The notes: generated by a model not told the origin, from the letters alone. A stretch of 64,000 nucleotides of DNA from Agrococcus jejuensis (GCF_900099705.1 NZ_LT629695.1:806001-870000), one strand, 5' to 3'; numbered from the stretch's first letter, positions 15,549 to 26,373 are shown. A program made the numbers and translations.

Positions 15549-15931
15549 CACGCCTCCAGGTCGTCGGCGACGCGACGCAGCACCGTGGCCACCTTGCGCG
15601 CCTGGTCGGGGCTCGGCTGGCGTCCGTGGCGCAGGGCCTCGCCGACGCCGTCGAGCAGCTTCACGAGGTCCTCGACGATCACGGCCATGTCCTCGCTCGA
15701 GCGGCGCGACTGGCGCACGGCCGAGACGCGGGGCGCCTCGAGCACGCGCAGCGAGAGGGCCTGCGCACCGCGCTGGCCCTCGGCGACGCCGTACTCGACG
15801 CGCGTGCCGCCCTTGAGCGTCGCGCCGTCGGGCACGGCGGAGGCGTGCACGAAGACCTCGACGCCGTCGTCTCCGGCGATGAAGCCGAAGCCCTTGTCCT
15901 CGTCGAAGAACTTGACCTTGCCAGTGGGCAC
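15548..15931 (-). CDS. Cold-shock domain protein with C-terminal extension (127 aa)
   Basis: The first 66 residues are a CspA-type OB fold with RNP1 KGFGFI (13-18) and RNP2 VFVHAS (26-31), which binds single-stranded nucleic acid. An additional 60-residue region with a helical look (DLVKLLDGVGEAL) follows, the organisation of actinobacterial CspB/Rv0871-like proteins. The GTG at 15931 is preceded by AAGGAG with four-base spacing. It is the first gene of the pair with DUF3027 and divergent from a small membrane protein gene. Confidence 0.9.
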   Translation of the reverse strand: MPTGKVKFFDEDKGFGFIAGDDGVEVFVHASAVPDGATLKGGTRVEYGVAEGQRGAQALSLRVLEAPRVSAVRQSRRSSEDMAVIVEDLVKLLDGVGEALRHGRQPSPDQARKVATVLRRVADDLEA

Positions 15932-15983
15932 GATGCTCCTTGGGGTGCGCGGGTGGTGCAGCGTCCAGGCTACCGTCCGCTGA

Positions 15984-15989
15984 TAGTCT
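15984..15989 (+). promoter_or_regulatory. -10 element TAGTCT for the small membrane protein operon
   Basis: TAGTCT ends six bases before the ATG at 15996; there is no ribosome binding site. Confidence 0.55.
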
Positions 15990-15995
15990 CGACGG

Positions 15996-16271
15996 ATGCC
16001 CACCACGCGTGCAGGCGAGCACCACGCCGATCCGATCGGCGTGATCGAGCGCATCCTGGCCACGGCGGCGGCCGTGCTCGTGGGCGTCGCGCTGCTCGGC
16101 TTCGTGCTGACGCTCGTGCAGATCGGGCTCCGCGACACGTGGCCGTGGCTCGCCGACGGCGTGTGGCCCTACGCATTCCTCGTGCCGACGTTCGCGCTGC
16201 CGGCCGGCCTCCTGTGCGTCATCGCGCTGCTCGTGCTCTCCGCGGTGCGCAAGGGACGCGGACGGGCCTGA
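15996..16271 (+). CDS. Small two-helix membrane protein (91 aa)
   Basis: A short polar N-terminus is followed by two predicted membrane helices (about 18-42 and 58-82) separated by a WPWLADGVWPY loop, and a basic tail. No family with known function is recognised. Its message is probably leaderless from the TAGTCT at 15984. The XPB-associated gene begins one base after its stop codon, so the two are cotranscribed, which hints at an envelope or repair-linked role but proves nothing. Confidence 0.75.
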   Translation: MPTTRAGEHHADPIGVIERILATAAAVLVGVALLGFVLTLVQIGLRDTWPWLADGVWPYAFLVPTFALPAGLLCVIALLVLSAVRKGRGRA

Positions 16272-16272
16272 C

Positions 16273-17889
16273 GTGCCGACCACGGTCGAGCTCGCGGGCG
16301 CGCTGCAGGCGCTGACCGACGACGCCCTCGACCACCTCGTGCGCGCACGCCACGTGCCGCAGCACGCGGCCACGTACTTCGACGTCGCCGAGCAGCTGCT
16401 GCGGCCCGAGTCGATCGCCGCGGCGCTCGAGACGGTCGACGCGGACGCGCTCGCCGGGCTCGCGACGGGCGCGACGACGCCGGCGCTCGACGCCCTGGGC
16501 CTCGGCGTCGCGGGCGTCGCGTTCGACGATGTGCGCAGGCACGCCGCGACGGCGCCGGTGCGCGACGCCGCTCCCGCATCGGAGCCCGACGACGCCCGGG
16601 CGGCCGAGCGCGCGTTCGCGACGACGCTGCTCGTGGGCGAGGTCGTGCGCGGCGCGGCCACGCAGCCCGTGCAGGTGCTCGCGCGCGGGGCCGTGGCGAT
16701 GTCGGATGCGCGCAGGCTCGCCGAGGCGCTCGGCGCGGAGCCCGAGGCCGTGCTCGACGCCATCGCGATCGCGCGCGGCGCCCGCCTGCTCGCGACCCGC
16801 GACGCGACGCTCGTCGCCGCGACCGGCGCCGCCGCGTGGCTCGACGCTCCCCTGCCGCAGCGCTGGGCTGCCATGCGCGACGCGTGGCTCGCATCCCTCG
16901 ACGTCGCCGAGCGCTCCGTCGCGATCGAGGCGGGCGACGCCGCGGCACGCTTCCCCCTCGCGGCCGCCGCGACGCTCGAGCGCCTCGGGGTCGCCGGGCG
17001 CCGCGCGACGCAGCTGGGGCTGCTCGACGGCGGCACGACGACGCTCGCGGGCGACGACGGCGCGGCGCGGCTCGCAGCCCTCGTCCCCGGCGAGGTCGAC
17101 AAGGCGTACGTGCAGCCCGACCTGTCGATCGTCGTGCCGGGTCCGCTCGTGCCGGCACTCGAGACCCGACTGCGACTCGTCGCCGACCTCGAGCAGCGCG
17201 GCACGGCCTCGACGTACCGCATGTCGCTCGCATCCCTCTCGCGCGGCCTCGCCGCCGGCGAGGACGAGGCCGGCATCCTCGCGCTGCTCGGCGCGCTGTC
17301 GCTCACGGGCGTGCCGCAGCCGGTCGCGTACCTCGTGCGCGACGCCGCCGCCCGCTTCGGCTCGGTGCGCGTGCTCGCGCTCGCCGACGGCCCCGATCGC
17401 ACGGCCGTGCGGGGCGAGCCCGGCGTCGTCGCCGAGCTCGCCGTCGACCACGGCCTCGCGCCGCTGCGCATGCGCGAGGAGTCGCCGCGCAGGCTCGTGA
17501 CGCGCGCCGAGCCCACGACGGTGCTCGCCGCGCTTCGCGCCCGCCGCTACCCCGCCGCGATGGAGGACGTCGACGGCGTGCTGCTGGTGCCCGTGCGGCA
17601 CGAGGCCGACGTGCTCGCGCCGCCGCCCACGCCGCTCGTGCAGCGCCTGCGCGGCTCGGGGTTCGACGTCGGCGGCGAGGAGCGCGCCTGGCTCGAGCGG
17701 CGGCTGCAGGTCGCGGCGCGCGACCGCGTGAGCGTGCAGGTGCGCATCGAGGTCGGCGGCGAGGAGCGCGAGCTCTCGCTGCTGCCGCTCGGCGTCGCCA
17801 ACGGCAGGCTGCGCGCCCGTGACCTCGGCAGCGACGTCGAGCGCACGCTGCCCGTCACCGCCATCACCCATCTGGCGGGCGTGCCGTGA
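16273..17889 (+). CDS. XPB-partner helicase-associated domain protein (538 aa)
   Basis: This is the actinobacterial protein that accompanies XPB helicases (orthologous position to Rv0862c). It has no Walker motifs; the C-terminal half contains the XPB/Ssl2-like helicase-associated domain (region AYVQPDLSIVVPG through GIATYRMSL-like and LLALGALS segments). It probably assists the XPB helicase in DNA repair or transcription-coupled unwinding. The GTG at 16273 sits one base after the upstream stop, so translation is coupled. The XPB gene follows 31 bases downstream with its own leaderless promoter. Confidence 0.85.
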   Translation: MPTTVELAGALQALTDDALDHLVRARHVPQHAATYFDVAEQLLRPESIAAALETVDADALAGLATGATTPALDALGLGVAGVAFDDVRRHAATAPVRDAAPASEPDDARAAERAFATTLLVGEVVRGAATQPVQVLARGAVAMSDARRLAEALGAEPEAVLDAIAIARGARLLATRDATLVAATGAAAWLDAPLPQRWAAMRDAWLASLDVAERSVAIEAGDAAARFPLAAAATLERLGVAGRRATQLGLLDGGTTTLAGDDGAARLAALVPGEVDKAYVQPDLSIVVPGPLVPALETRLRLVADLEQRGTASTYRMSLASLSRGLAAGEDEAGILALLGALSLTGVPQPVAYLVRDAAARFGSVRVLALADGPDRTAVRGEPGVVAELAVDHGLAPLRMREESPRRLVTRAEPTTVLAALRARRYPAAMEDVDGVLLVPVRHEADVLAPPPTPLVQRLRGSGFDVGGEERAWLERRLQVAARDRVSVQVRIEVGGEERELSLLPLGVANGRLRARDLGSDVERTLPVTAITHLAGVP

Positions 17890-17906
17890 CGCACAGCGAG
17901 CGGGGC

Positions 17907-17912
17907 TAGGCT
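17907..17912 (+). promoter_or_regulatory. -10 element TAGGCT for the XPB helicase gene
   Basis: TAGGCT ends eight bases before the GTG at 17921, which gives the helicase gene its own leaderless transcript besides read-through. Confidence 0.5.
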
Positions 17913-17920
17913 CGAACGTC

Positions 17921-19549
17921 GTGAACGACGGCCCGCTGATCGTCCAGAGCGATCGAACCGTGCTGCTCGAGGTCGCGCATCCCGCTGCTGCGGATGCCCG
18001 CCACGAGCTCGCGGTCTTCGCGGAGCTCGAGCGCGCGCCCGAGCACATCCACACGTACCGCATCACGCAGCTGGGCCTGTGGAACGCCCGCGCCGCCGGC
18101 CACACGGCCGACGAGATGCTCGGCACGCTCGAGCGCCACGCCCGCTTCCCCGTGCCCTCCGCGGTCGCGCTCGACGTGCGCGAGACCGTGGGCCGCTACG
18201 GCAGGCTCACGATCGATCGCGACGACGAGGGCCTGCGCCTGCGCAGCGAGGACCGGCCCGTGCTCATGGAGGTGCGGCGCTCGAAGCGCATCGCTCCCCT
18301 GCTCGCCGAGGACGTCGAGGGCGGCATCCGCGTCGTCGACTGGGCGCGCGGGCAGCTGAAGCAGGAGCTCGTGAAGATCGGCTGGCCCGCCGAGGACCTC
18401 GCGGGCTTCACGCCGGGCACGCCGTTCGACATCGACCTCGTCGAGGACGGCTGGGTGCTGCGGCCGTACCAGCAGGATGCCGTGCGGCACTTCGCCGACG
18501 CGGGCTCTGGCGTCGTCGTGCTGCCCTGCGGCGCCGGCAAGACGCTCGTCGGCGCTGCGGCGATGGCCGCGACCGACACGACGACGCTCATCCTCGTGAC
18601 GAACACGGTCTCGGCGCGGCAGTGGCGTGCCGAGCTGCTGGCGCGCACGACGCTGACCGAGGACGACATCGGCGAGTACTCGGGCCAGTCGAAGGAGATC
18701 AAGCCCGTCACGATCGCGACGTACCAGATCCTCACGGCGAAGCGCAGCGGCGAGCTCGCGCACCTGCGCGTGCTCGACGCGCTCGACTGGGGCCTCGTCG
18801 TGTACGACGAGGTGCACCTGCTGCCCGCGCCCGTCTTCAAGCTCACGGCCGACCTGCAGGCCAGGCGTCGCCTGGGTCTCACGGCGACGCTCGTGCGCGA
18901 GGACGGCCGCGAGTCCGACGTCTTCAGCCTCATCGGTCCGAAGCGCTTCGACGCGCCCTGGAAGGAGATTGAGGCCCAGGGCTTCATCTCGCCCGCCGAG
19001 TGCTTCGAGGTGCGCATCGACCTCACCGAGGGCGAGCGGCTCGAGTACGCCGCGAGCGCCGATCGCGAGCGGTACCGCATCGCGGCGTCCAGCCCTGCGA
19101 AGGTCACGGTGGCGAAGCGCATCCTGCGCCGGCACGAGGGCGAGCAGACGCTCGTGATCGGCCAGTACCTCGACCAGCTCGACGTGCTCGCCGAGGCGCT
19201 CGACGCACCGCTCATCACGGGCCAGACGCCCGTCGACGAGCGCGAGTCGCTGTTCCAGGCGTTCCGCGAGGGCACGATCGGCACGCTCGTCGTGTCGAAG
19301 GTCGCGAACTTCTCGGTCGACCTGCCGGATGCGTCGGTCGCGATCCAGGTGTCGGGCTCGTTCGGGTCGCGGCAGGAGGAGGCGCAGCGCCTCGGTCGCC
19401 TGCTGCGACCGAAGTCGGGTGGCCGCAGCGCGTCGTTCTACACGCTCGTCGCGCGCGACACGATCGACCAGGACTTCGCCCTCGGGCGCCAGCGCTTCCT
19501 GGCGGAGCAGGGCTACTCGTACGAGATCCTCGACGCCGCCGACCTGTAG
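17921..19549 (+). CDS. XPB-family DNA repair helicase (542 aa)
   Basis: Superfamily 2 helicase with an N-terminal damage-recognition-like region (1-180), then the core: LRPYQQDAV Q-motif region, Walker A CGAGKT with Lys207, DEVH box at 296-299, LGLTATLVRED (motif III plus the XPB RED element) and motif VI QRLGRLLRPK. It unwinds DNA 3' to 5' using ATP, as mycobacterial XPB does. The GTG at 17921 was chosen because of the -10 TAGGCT eight bases upstream. It pairs with the helicase-associated gene upstream. Confidence 0.93.
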   Translation: MNDGPLIVQSDRTVLLEVAHPAAADARHELAVFAELERAPEHIHTYRITQLGLWNARAAGHTADEMLGTLERHARFPVPSAVALDVRETVGRYGRLTIDRDDEGLRLRSEDRPVLMEVRRSKRIAPLLAEDVEGGIRVVDWARGQLKQELVKIGWPAEDLAGFTPGTPFDIDLVEDGWVLRPYQQDAVRHFADAGSGVVVLPCGAGKTLVGAAAMAATDTTTLILVTNTVSARQWRAELLARTTLTEDDIGEYSGQSKEIKPVTIATYQILTAKRSGELAHLRVLDALDWGLVVYDEVHLLPAPVFKLTADLQARRRLGLTATLVREDGRESDVFSLIGPKRFDAPWKEIEAQGFISPAECFEVRIDLTEGERLEYAASADRERYRIAASSPAKVTVAKRILRRHEGEQTLVIGQYLDQLDVLAEALDAPLITGQTPVDERESLFQAFREGTIGTLVVSKVANFSVDLPDASVAIQVSGSFGSRQEEAQRLGRLLRPKSGGRSASFYTLVARDTIDQDFALGRQRFLAEQGYSYEILDAADL

Positions 19550-19610
19550 GGCGAGGCGACCTCGGGCGCATCCGTACCCCGAACGCCTGGCGTCCAGGAT
19601 TCGATCAGGA

Positions 19611-19616
19611 TACGGT
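19611..19616 (+). promoter_or_regulatory. -10 element TACGGT for the response regulator operon
   Basis: TACGGT ends eight bases before the GTG at 19625 (14 before the alternative ATG at 19631), fitting a leaderless start at the GTG. Confidence 0.45.
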
Positions 19617-19624
19617 CAGAGACT

Positions 19625-20329
19625 GTGGCCATGACCGACCAGTCCCCCAAGATCCTCGTCGTCGACGACGAGCCCCACATCCGCGACCTGCTCACCACGA
19701 GCCTGCGCTTCAGCGGATTCGACGTGCGCTCCGTCGGCGCCGGCGCCGCAGCCATCTCCGCGGTGCTGGAGGAGGAGCCCGACCTCATCCTGCTCGACGT
19801 CATGCTGCCCGACATCAACGGGTTCGGGGTCACGAAGCGCCTGCGCGCCTCGGGCTTCACGTCGCCCATCCTCTTCCTCACGGCGAAGGACGACACCGAC
19901 GACAAGGTCACGGGCCTCACGGTCGGCGGCGACGACTACGTCACGAAGCCGTTCTCGCTCGACGAGATCATCGCCCGCATCAAGGCCATCCTGCGCCGCA
20001 CGCGCGCCGAGGACGACGACGCGACGCTGCGCATCGGCGAGGTCGTCATGAACCAGGACACGCACGAGGTCACGGTCGGCGACGAGGAGATCGAGCTCTC
20101 CCCCACCGAGTTCAAGCTGCTGCGCTACCTCATGCTCAACCCCAACCGCGTGCTGTCGAAGACCCAGATCCTCGACCACGTCTGGGAGTACGACTTCAAC
20201 GGCGACGTGGGCATCGTCGAGTCGTACATCTCGTACCTGCGCCGCAAGGTCGACGGGCACACGAGCGAGCCGATGATCATCACGAAGCGCGGCTTCGGGT
20301 ACATGCTCAAGGCCCCGAAGTCCGCGTAG
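19625..20329 (+). CDS. OmpR-family response regulator, TcrX/TrcR-like (234 aa)
   Basis: Receiver domain with acidic pair Asp14/Asp15, phosphorylation site Asp58 (LILLDVMLP), Thr86 and Lys108, followed by an OmpR winged helix from about residue 140 (LSPTEFKLLRYLMLNPNRVLS, then GFGYMLKAP). It is activated by the histidine kinase encoded four bases downstream. The start may be the GTG at 19625 or the ATG at 19631; the -10 element position favours the GTG. The signal sensed is unknown. Confidence 0.93.
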   Translation: MAMTDQSPKILVVDDEPHIRDLLTTSLRFSGFDVRSVGAGAAAISAVLEEEPDLILLDVMLPDINGFGVTKRLRASGFTSPILFLTAKDDTDDKVTGLTVGGDDYVTKPFSLDEIIARIKAILRRTRAEDDDATLRIGEVVMNQDTHEVTVGDEEIELSPTEFKLLRYLMLNPNRVLSKTQILDHVWEYDFNGDVGIVESYISYLRRKVDGHTSEPMIITKRGFGYMLKAPKSA

Positions 20330-20333
20330 ACGC

Positions 20334-21956
20334 GTGCGTTCGCTGCGCGCGCGGCTGGGCAGCGTCTCGCTGGCAGCCAGGATCACCGTCCTGATCGTCG
20401 TCGTCATGACGATCGGACTGCTCATCGCCGGCGTCGGCACCATGACGGTCGTGCGGCAGTCGCTGCTCGACGGCACCGACCGCGACCTGCAGTACGCCCT
20501 CGCGACGTACGACGACCTCGAGGTCAGCGGGCTCGACCTGCGATCCGGCGAGTGCCAGCTCGACGGGATCCCCGCCACGTACTACCTCGCGGTGCTCGAC
20601 GCCAACGGCGAGGTGCTGTGCCGCACGAGCCCGGGCGGCGAGCTCGCGCCCGGGCTGCCCCGGCTCGAGGGCGTGACGCTCGCCTACGTCGCGAGCACGA
20701 CCGAGCCGTTCAGCGCGCCCTCGCACAACGGCGAGAGCAGCTGGCGCGTCGACGTGCTTCCCGTGCTCAGCGACGACGAGGGGCGCCTCGCGACGCTCGT
20801 CGTCGCGGTCGGCCTCGACCGCGTCGAGAACACGTGGCGCGGCTTCGTCATCGTCTTCGCGGGCTTCGCGCTGCTCGCCATCCTGCTCGGCGCCGCCTTC
20901 ACGCGCGTGCTCGTCGACACCGCGCTGCGCCAGCTGCGCACGGTCGCCCAGGTCGCCGAGCGGTTCGCCGACGGCGACTACGAGACGCGCCTCGACGCCG
21001 GCGACCCCCGCACGGAGGTCGGCAGCCTGCGCCAGTCGCTCAACGGCATGCTGTCGCGCGTCGAGACGGCGCTCGAGGAGCGCGACGAGTCGGTCACGCA
21101 GATGCGCCAGTTCGTCGGCGACGCGAGCCACGAGCTGCGCACGCCGCTCGTCTCGGTGCGCGGCTATGCCGAGCTGTACCGCATGGGCGCCATCCAGCGG
21201 CCCGAGGACGTGGCGAGCGCCATGGATCGCATCGAGCGCGAGGCGAAGCGCATGGGCTCGCTCGTCGAGGACCTGCTGACGCTCGCACGCCTCGACGAGC
21301 GGCGCCCGCTGCAGCTGAAGCCGCTCGACCTCGTGCCGCTCGTCAACGACGCCGTCAACGACGCCCGCGTCTCGGCGCAGGACCGCACGTTCCAGACCCT
21401 CGCGATCGACCCCGACGCGCAGACGGCCGTCGACCCGTCCGCAGCCCCCGCGGAGCTCTTCGCCCCACCGCCCGTCGCGCCGCCCGCCGTCGTGCTCGCC
21501 GACGAGAACTCGATGCGCCAGGTCATCGCCAACATCGTCGGCAACGCGCTGCGCTACACCGACGAGGGCTCGCCCATCGAGCTCGGTGTCGGCGTCTCGT
21601 GGCGCCGCCGCGAGGCGATCGTGCACGTCATCGACCACGGCGAGGGCGTGCCGCCGTCGCTGCGCCGCAAGATCTTCCAGCGCTTCTACCGCGCCGACAA
21701 GTCTCGGGCCCGCGACACGGGCGGCTCGGGCCTCGGCCTCGCGATCGTGCAGGGCATCGTCGCGGCCCACGGCGGCCGCATCGACGTCATCGAGACGCCG
21801 GGCGGCGGCGCGACGTTCCGCATCGCCATTCCGCTCGCCGACGACCACGCGCTCCTGGAGCTGACGGAGCGCATCCGTCCCGACCAACCCGTGTCGACCA
21901 CGACTCCTCCACAGCGGCAGCGTCGCGACCGCGGCGCCTCCACCCCCGACGCCTAG
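20334..21956 (+). CDS. Sensor histidine kinase, TcrY/TrcS-like (540 aa)
   Basis: Two membrane helices (about 17-40 and 163-185) enclose a 120-residue extracytoplasmic sensor domain, followed by HAMP (AERFADGDYETRL), the H-box DASHELRTPL with phospho-acceptor His266, and an ATPase domain with N-box NIVGNALRYT and GSGLGLAIV. A Pro/Ala insert of about 25 residues separates the dimerisation helix from the N-box. The GTG begins four bases after the regulator stop, so both form one operon. The C-terminus after the ATPase is a short Thr/Arg-rich tail. Confidence 0.93.
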   Translation: MRSLRARLGSVSLAARITVLIVVVMTIGLLIAGVGTMTVVRQSLLDGTDRDLQYALATYDDLEVSGLDLRSGECQLDGIPATYYLAVLDANGEVLCRTSPGGELAPGLPRLEGVTLAYVASTTEPFSAPSHNGESSWRVDVLPVLSDDEGRLATLVVAVGLDRVENTWRGFVIVFAGFALLAILLGAAFTRVLVDTALRQLRTVAQVAERFADGDYETRLDAGDPRTEVGSLRQSLNGMLSRVETALEERDESVTQMRQFVGDASHELRTPLVSVRGYAELYRMGAIQRPEDVASAMDRIEREAKRMGSLVEDLLTLARLDERRPLQLKPLDLVPLVNDAVNDARVSAQDRTFQTLAIDPDAQTAVDPSAAPAELFAPPPVAPPAVVLADENSMRQVIANIVGNALRYTDEGSPIELGVGVSWRRREAIVHVIDHGEGVPPSLRRKIFQRFYRADKSRARDTGGSGLGLAIVQGIVAAHGGRIDVIETPGGGATFRIAIPLADDHALLELTERIRPDQPVSTTTPPQRQRRDRGASTPDA

Positions 21957-21998
21957 CCTCGCCACACCCCGGCTCGACCGGGACAGCGAGGAGGACCG

Positions 21999-22289
21999 AT
22001 GAGCAGGTACGTCGTCGACAGCGACGCCATCGACAGCGCACGGGCGGCGGCGCACGCCACCGTCGGGCGCATCCAGACCGACGTCGCGGCGCTGCTGGGG
22101 CAGCTGCAGGCGCTCGAGGGATCGTGGACGGGCGGCGCGTCCGTCGCCTTCCAGGGCGTCGTCGTCACCTGGCGCGGCACGCAGATGAACGTCGAGGAGT
22201 CGCTGCGGCAGATCACGATCGCGCTGCAGCAGGCCGGTCGGCAGTACGCCGACGTCGAGTCGGCGAACACGAGGCTGTTCGCCGCGTGA
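21999..22289 (+). CDS. WXG100 family protein (96 aa)
   Basis: A 96-residue helical hairpin protein with the central W-x-G turn (SWTGGAS) typical of ESAT-6/CFP-10 relatives, which are secreted by ESX or Yuk-type systems as dimers. A strong GAGGAGG ribosome binding site precedes the ATG. No EccC ATPase, EccD, second WXG100 gene or polymorphic toxin is within the window, so the protein may form homodimers and depend on a secretion system encoded elsewhere. It lies 42 bases after the histidine kinase gene and is ended by the hairpin at 22347. Confidence 0.85.
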   Translation: MSRYVVDSDAIDSARAAAHATVGRIQTDVAALLGQLQALEGSWTGGASVAFQGVVVTWRGTQMNVEESLRQITIALQQAGRQYADVESANTRLFAA

Positions 22290-22346
22290 GACCTCCGGCG
22301 CGCGCGGCGCGCACAGGAGGGAGCGGCCGCCGCAGCCGGACATGCG

Positions 22347-22380
22347 GGAAGGGCCCCGAGCGGATGCTCGGGGCCCTTCC
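22347..22380. terminator. Strong hairpin terminator after the WXG100 gene
   Basis: A perfect 15-base-pair stem (GGAAGGGCCCCGAGC and complement) with a GGAT loop, followed by TCTGT. Confidence 0.85.
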
Positions 22381-22394
22381 TCTGTGGACGCCTG

Positions 22395-22438
22395 GGTCTC
22401 GTGACGCGTGCTCGCTTCGCTCGCGCGCTCCTCGACCC
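22395..22438. repeat. Half copy of the dispersed intergenic palindromic repeat
   Basis: The 44 bases match one arm of the longer elements at 27985 and 40675 (core GTCTCGTGACGCGTGCTCGC, then the GCTCGCGCGCTCCTCGACC part), with one base difference. It sits between the WXG100 terminator and groEL. Confidence 0.7.
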
Positions 22439-24239
<1,801 letters not shown>

Positions 24240-25283
24240 CTACGAGACGCTCGCGGAGCCCTCGTTCGGCACGAGCTCGACCCACGTGTTGCCCGGCGTC
24301 AGCACGACCGGCTGGCCCGCAGCATCCACGATCTGGATGGGGGTCGCGATGTCGGGCTTCGACCACGTCACGGGCACCCACGAGCAGCCGCTCGCGACGA
24401 ACCCCTCGCCCGAGTAGCCCTCGAGCATGGTCTGCGGGATGTTGCCGTTGGGGATGACCTGCACGCGCAGGACGACGACGTTGGCGGCGGTGAGCTGGTT
24501 GCCGTTCGCGTCGAGGTCGGCGACGCCCTGCTGGCCGCGGGCCCAGCGGCCCGTGCCGGCGTCGCAGCCCCACTGGCGCGACTGCCCCTGCGAGAACGCG
24601 AGGGCGAGCTGCGACGCGGGGCCGCCCGTCGTCTGCGACGTCGGCGTGGTCTCGTCGTCGGAGTAGGCGAACTGCGGCTGCGGCGGGGCGAGCTGCGCGT
24701 TGTCGGCCTGCAGCTGCGCGGCCTGCAGGATCACGTTGTGCGGTGCCGCGTGGGGGCCGCCGCGCGAGTAGTACGCGTCGTAGGTGCCGCCGCCGTGGAT
24801 GACGCTCGTCGACGTGCTCACCGCCTGCATCGCTGCGACGAAGTGGGGCTGGCCGCCCGAGAACGCGATCATGCCGCCGAACGGGCCGGCGATGCCCGGA
24901 TCCATCGGGCGGATCGAGCGCACGGGGCCGATCTGCTGCGGCACGTTCGAGTGCCACACGGCGACGTAGCGGGTGAGGCCGCCCTCGACGAGCTCCTCGT
25001 AGACGATGTCGGTGGCCTCGAGGCCGAACTGCGCGCGCGCGTCGGGGTGGTCGTCGATCTTCGCGAGGATCGCGGGCAGCTGGATCTCGGCGGCGACCTC
25101 GACGCCCGTGAGCGGCGCCGTGATGGGCTCGGGCTCCGGCGTCGGCGTGGGGGTGGGGGTCGGCGTCTCGCTGTCGCTGGGGCTCGGCGATGCCGACGGC
25201 TCCGGATCGCCGCCGCAGGCCGTCAGGAGACCGGCAGCGACCATGAGGATCGCGACGGTGCGGGTGGCTCGAGATGCTCGCAT
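24240..25283 (-). CDS. DUF3048-family lipoprotein (347 aa)
   Basis: A lipoprotein signal peptide ends in the lipobox LLTAC (acylated Cys23), followed by a Pro/Thr/Glu linker (about 25-55) and a DUF3048 domain (YerB-like; motifs LPAILAKIDDHPDARAQ, DIVYEELVEGG, GPVRSIRPMD, RGGPHAAPHN). It is anchored outside the membrane; the function of the domain is not established. The ATG at 25283 has TAGTCT seven bases upstream and no ribosome binding site, so the message is leaderless. Confidence 0.9.
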   Translation of the reverse strand: MRASRATRTVAILMVAAGLLTACGGDPEPSASPSPSDSETPTPTPTPTPEPEPITAPLTGVEVAAEIQLPAILAKIDDHPDARAQFGLEATDIVYEELVEGGLTRYVAVWHSNVPQQIGPVRSIRPMDPGIAGPFGGMIAFSGGQPHFVAAMQAVSTSTSVIHGGGTYDAYYSRGGPHAAPHNVILQAAQLQADNAQLAPPQPQFAYSDDETTPTSQTTGGPASQLALAFSQGQSRQWGCDAGTGRWARGQQGVADLDANGNQLTAANVVVLRVQVIPNGNIPQTMLEGYSGEGFVASGCSWVPVTWSKPDIATPIQIVDAAGQPVVLTPGNTWVELVPNEGSASVS

Positions 25284-25290
25284 GCGCGAC

Positions 25291-25296
25291 AGACTA
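25291..25296 (-). promoter_or_regulatory. -10 element TAGTCT for the DUF3048 lipoprotein gene
   Basis: TAGTCT on the minus strand ends seven bases before the ATG at 25283. Confidence 0.55.
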
Positions 25297-25313
25297 GAGG
25301 CCGCCGTGCGCGC

Positions 25314-25526
25314 TCAGCGGCGTGGCTCGCCGGGCACGACCTCACGCGCCTGCGGCCGCTCGCCGCCGTCGAGGTCGAAGTCGACTCGCTGGCCCTCGGC
25401 GAGCACGCGGAACCCGTCCATGCGGATGTCGCGGTAGTGCACGAAGACCTCGGCGGCGGACTCGTCGACGACGATGAACCCGAAGCCCTTCTCGCGATCG
25501 AACCACTTCACCGTGCCGCTAGGCAT
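25314..25526 (-). CDS. Cold-shock protein, CspA family (70 aa)
   Basis: A single cold-shock domain with RNP1 KGFGFI (13-18) and RNP2 VFVHYR, about the usual 67-70 residues, probably an RNA chaperone. The ATG is preceded by GGAGGA with seven- to eight-base spacing. The neighbours on the same strand are DUF3048 downstream and the LytR_C gene upstream, with short gaps, but it has room for its own promoter (92 bases upstream). Confidence 0.92.
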   Translation of the reverse strand: MPSGTVKWFDREKGFGFIVVDESAAEVFVHYRDIRMDGFRVLAEGQRVDFDLDGGERPQAREVVPGEPRR

Positions 25527-25618
25527 CCGCCGTCTCCTCCACCTCGCCGAGTCGTCCGGGGAGACTACAAGGCGCCCCTGGGGGACAGATGGGGGTGGCT
25601 GAGGACGGCTCAGCCGCG

Positions 25619-26134
25619 CTAGGGCGTCGAGGACGGCTCGGGCTCGACGCCCGTGCCGACGATGACCGTGATGGTCGAGCCCGACAGCGGCTGGTCGGTG
25701 ACCTCGGTCGCCTCGACGCCGATCGCCTGCGCGATGCCGAGGGCGGCCGCCTCGAGGTCGGCGCCCTGGTAGTAGACGGTCGTCGCATCGCGCTGCTCGC
25801 TCGCGTCGGCGACGGCTGCGACGGGCCAGCCGCCGCCCTGCAGCGTCGCGGCGACGGCGTCGGCCGCGCCGGCGCCGGAGGCGTCGAGCACCGTGATCGT
25901 CGTGCCTTCGGGCAGCGCCGCGGGGTCGGTGATCGGCTCGGGACCCGTCGGCACGCTCGTGTCGACGCTGCCGACCTGCAGCAGCTGCAGGGCGCCGAGG
26001 CCGCCCACCACGAGCAGGACGCATGCGGCGGCCGCGACGATGGCCGTCATCCACCACCGCCACCAGCTGCGCTCGGTGGAGCGGTGCACGCCCACGCGGC
26101 CCATGCGCGGAGCGCCGTCGAAGCGGTCGGTCAC
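25619..26134 (-). CDS. LytR C-terminal-domain membrane protein (171 aa)
   Basis: A short cytoplasmic N-terminus rich in Trp and Arg precedes one membrane helix (about 30-52) and an extracytoplasmic LytR_C domain ([10 protein letters not shown]...[30 protein letters not shown]). The domain is found at the end of cell-wall polymer ligases, but here no LCP catalytic domain is present, so it probably has an accessory wall role. The GTG overlaps the end of the DUF3263 gene by four bases (GTGA), with GGGGAGG six bases upstream. Confidence 0.85.
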   Translation of the reverse strand: MTDRFDGAPRMGRVGVHRSTERSWWRWWMTAIVAAAACVLLVVGGLGALQLLQVGSVDTSVPTGPEPITDPAALPEGTTITVLDASGAGAADAVAATLQGGGWPVAAVADASEQRDATTVYYQGADLEAAALGIAQAIGVEATEVTDQPLSGSTITVIVGTGVEPEPSSTP

Positions 26135-26373
26135 GAGGCCTCCCCACGATCGCGGATGCGCTGGAGCCTGCGCACGAGCATGGCGTCGTATCGCAGGGCG
26201 GCCTCCGTGTCGATGAGCGCGTTGAGCAGCTGGTAGTAGCGGGTCGTGGACCATCCGAACCGTGCGCGGATCGCGCTCGCCTTCGCTCCCGCGTGCGTGC
26301 GTGCCGAACCCTCGAAGTCGAGGATCGACCGTTGCAGCGCCGTGAGATCGTCGGCGTCCTCCGGCTCGGACAT
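26131..26373 (-). CDS. DUF3263 protein (80 aa)
   Basis: A small protein with the DUF3263 pattern ([34 protein letters not shown]), probably a helix-turn-helix fold. In actinobacteria it commonly precedes a LytR_C gene, as here. The ATG at 26373 was chosen over the GTG two codons upstream because a TATGAT -10 element lies nine bases before the ATG but only three before the GTG. Function is unknown; a DNA-binding role is an inference from the fold. Confidence 0.85.
   Translation of the reverse strand: MSEPEDADDLTALQRSILDFEGSARTHAGAKASAIRARFGWSTTRYYQLLNALIDTEAALRYDAMLVRRLQRIRDRGEAS

Noticed and set aside
25120..25190. Short tandem repeat of GGGGTC-like units
   Set aside because: It encodes the Pro/Thr linker of the DUF3048 lipoprotein, as is common after a lipobox.
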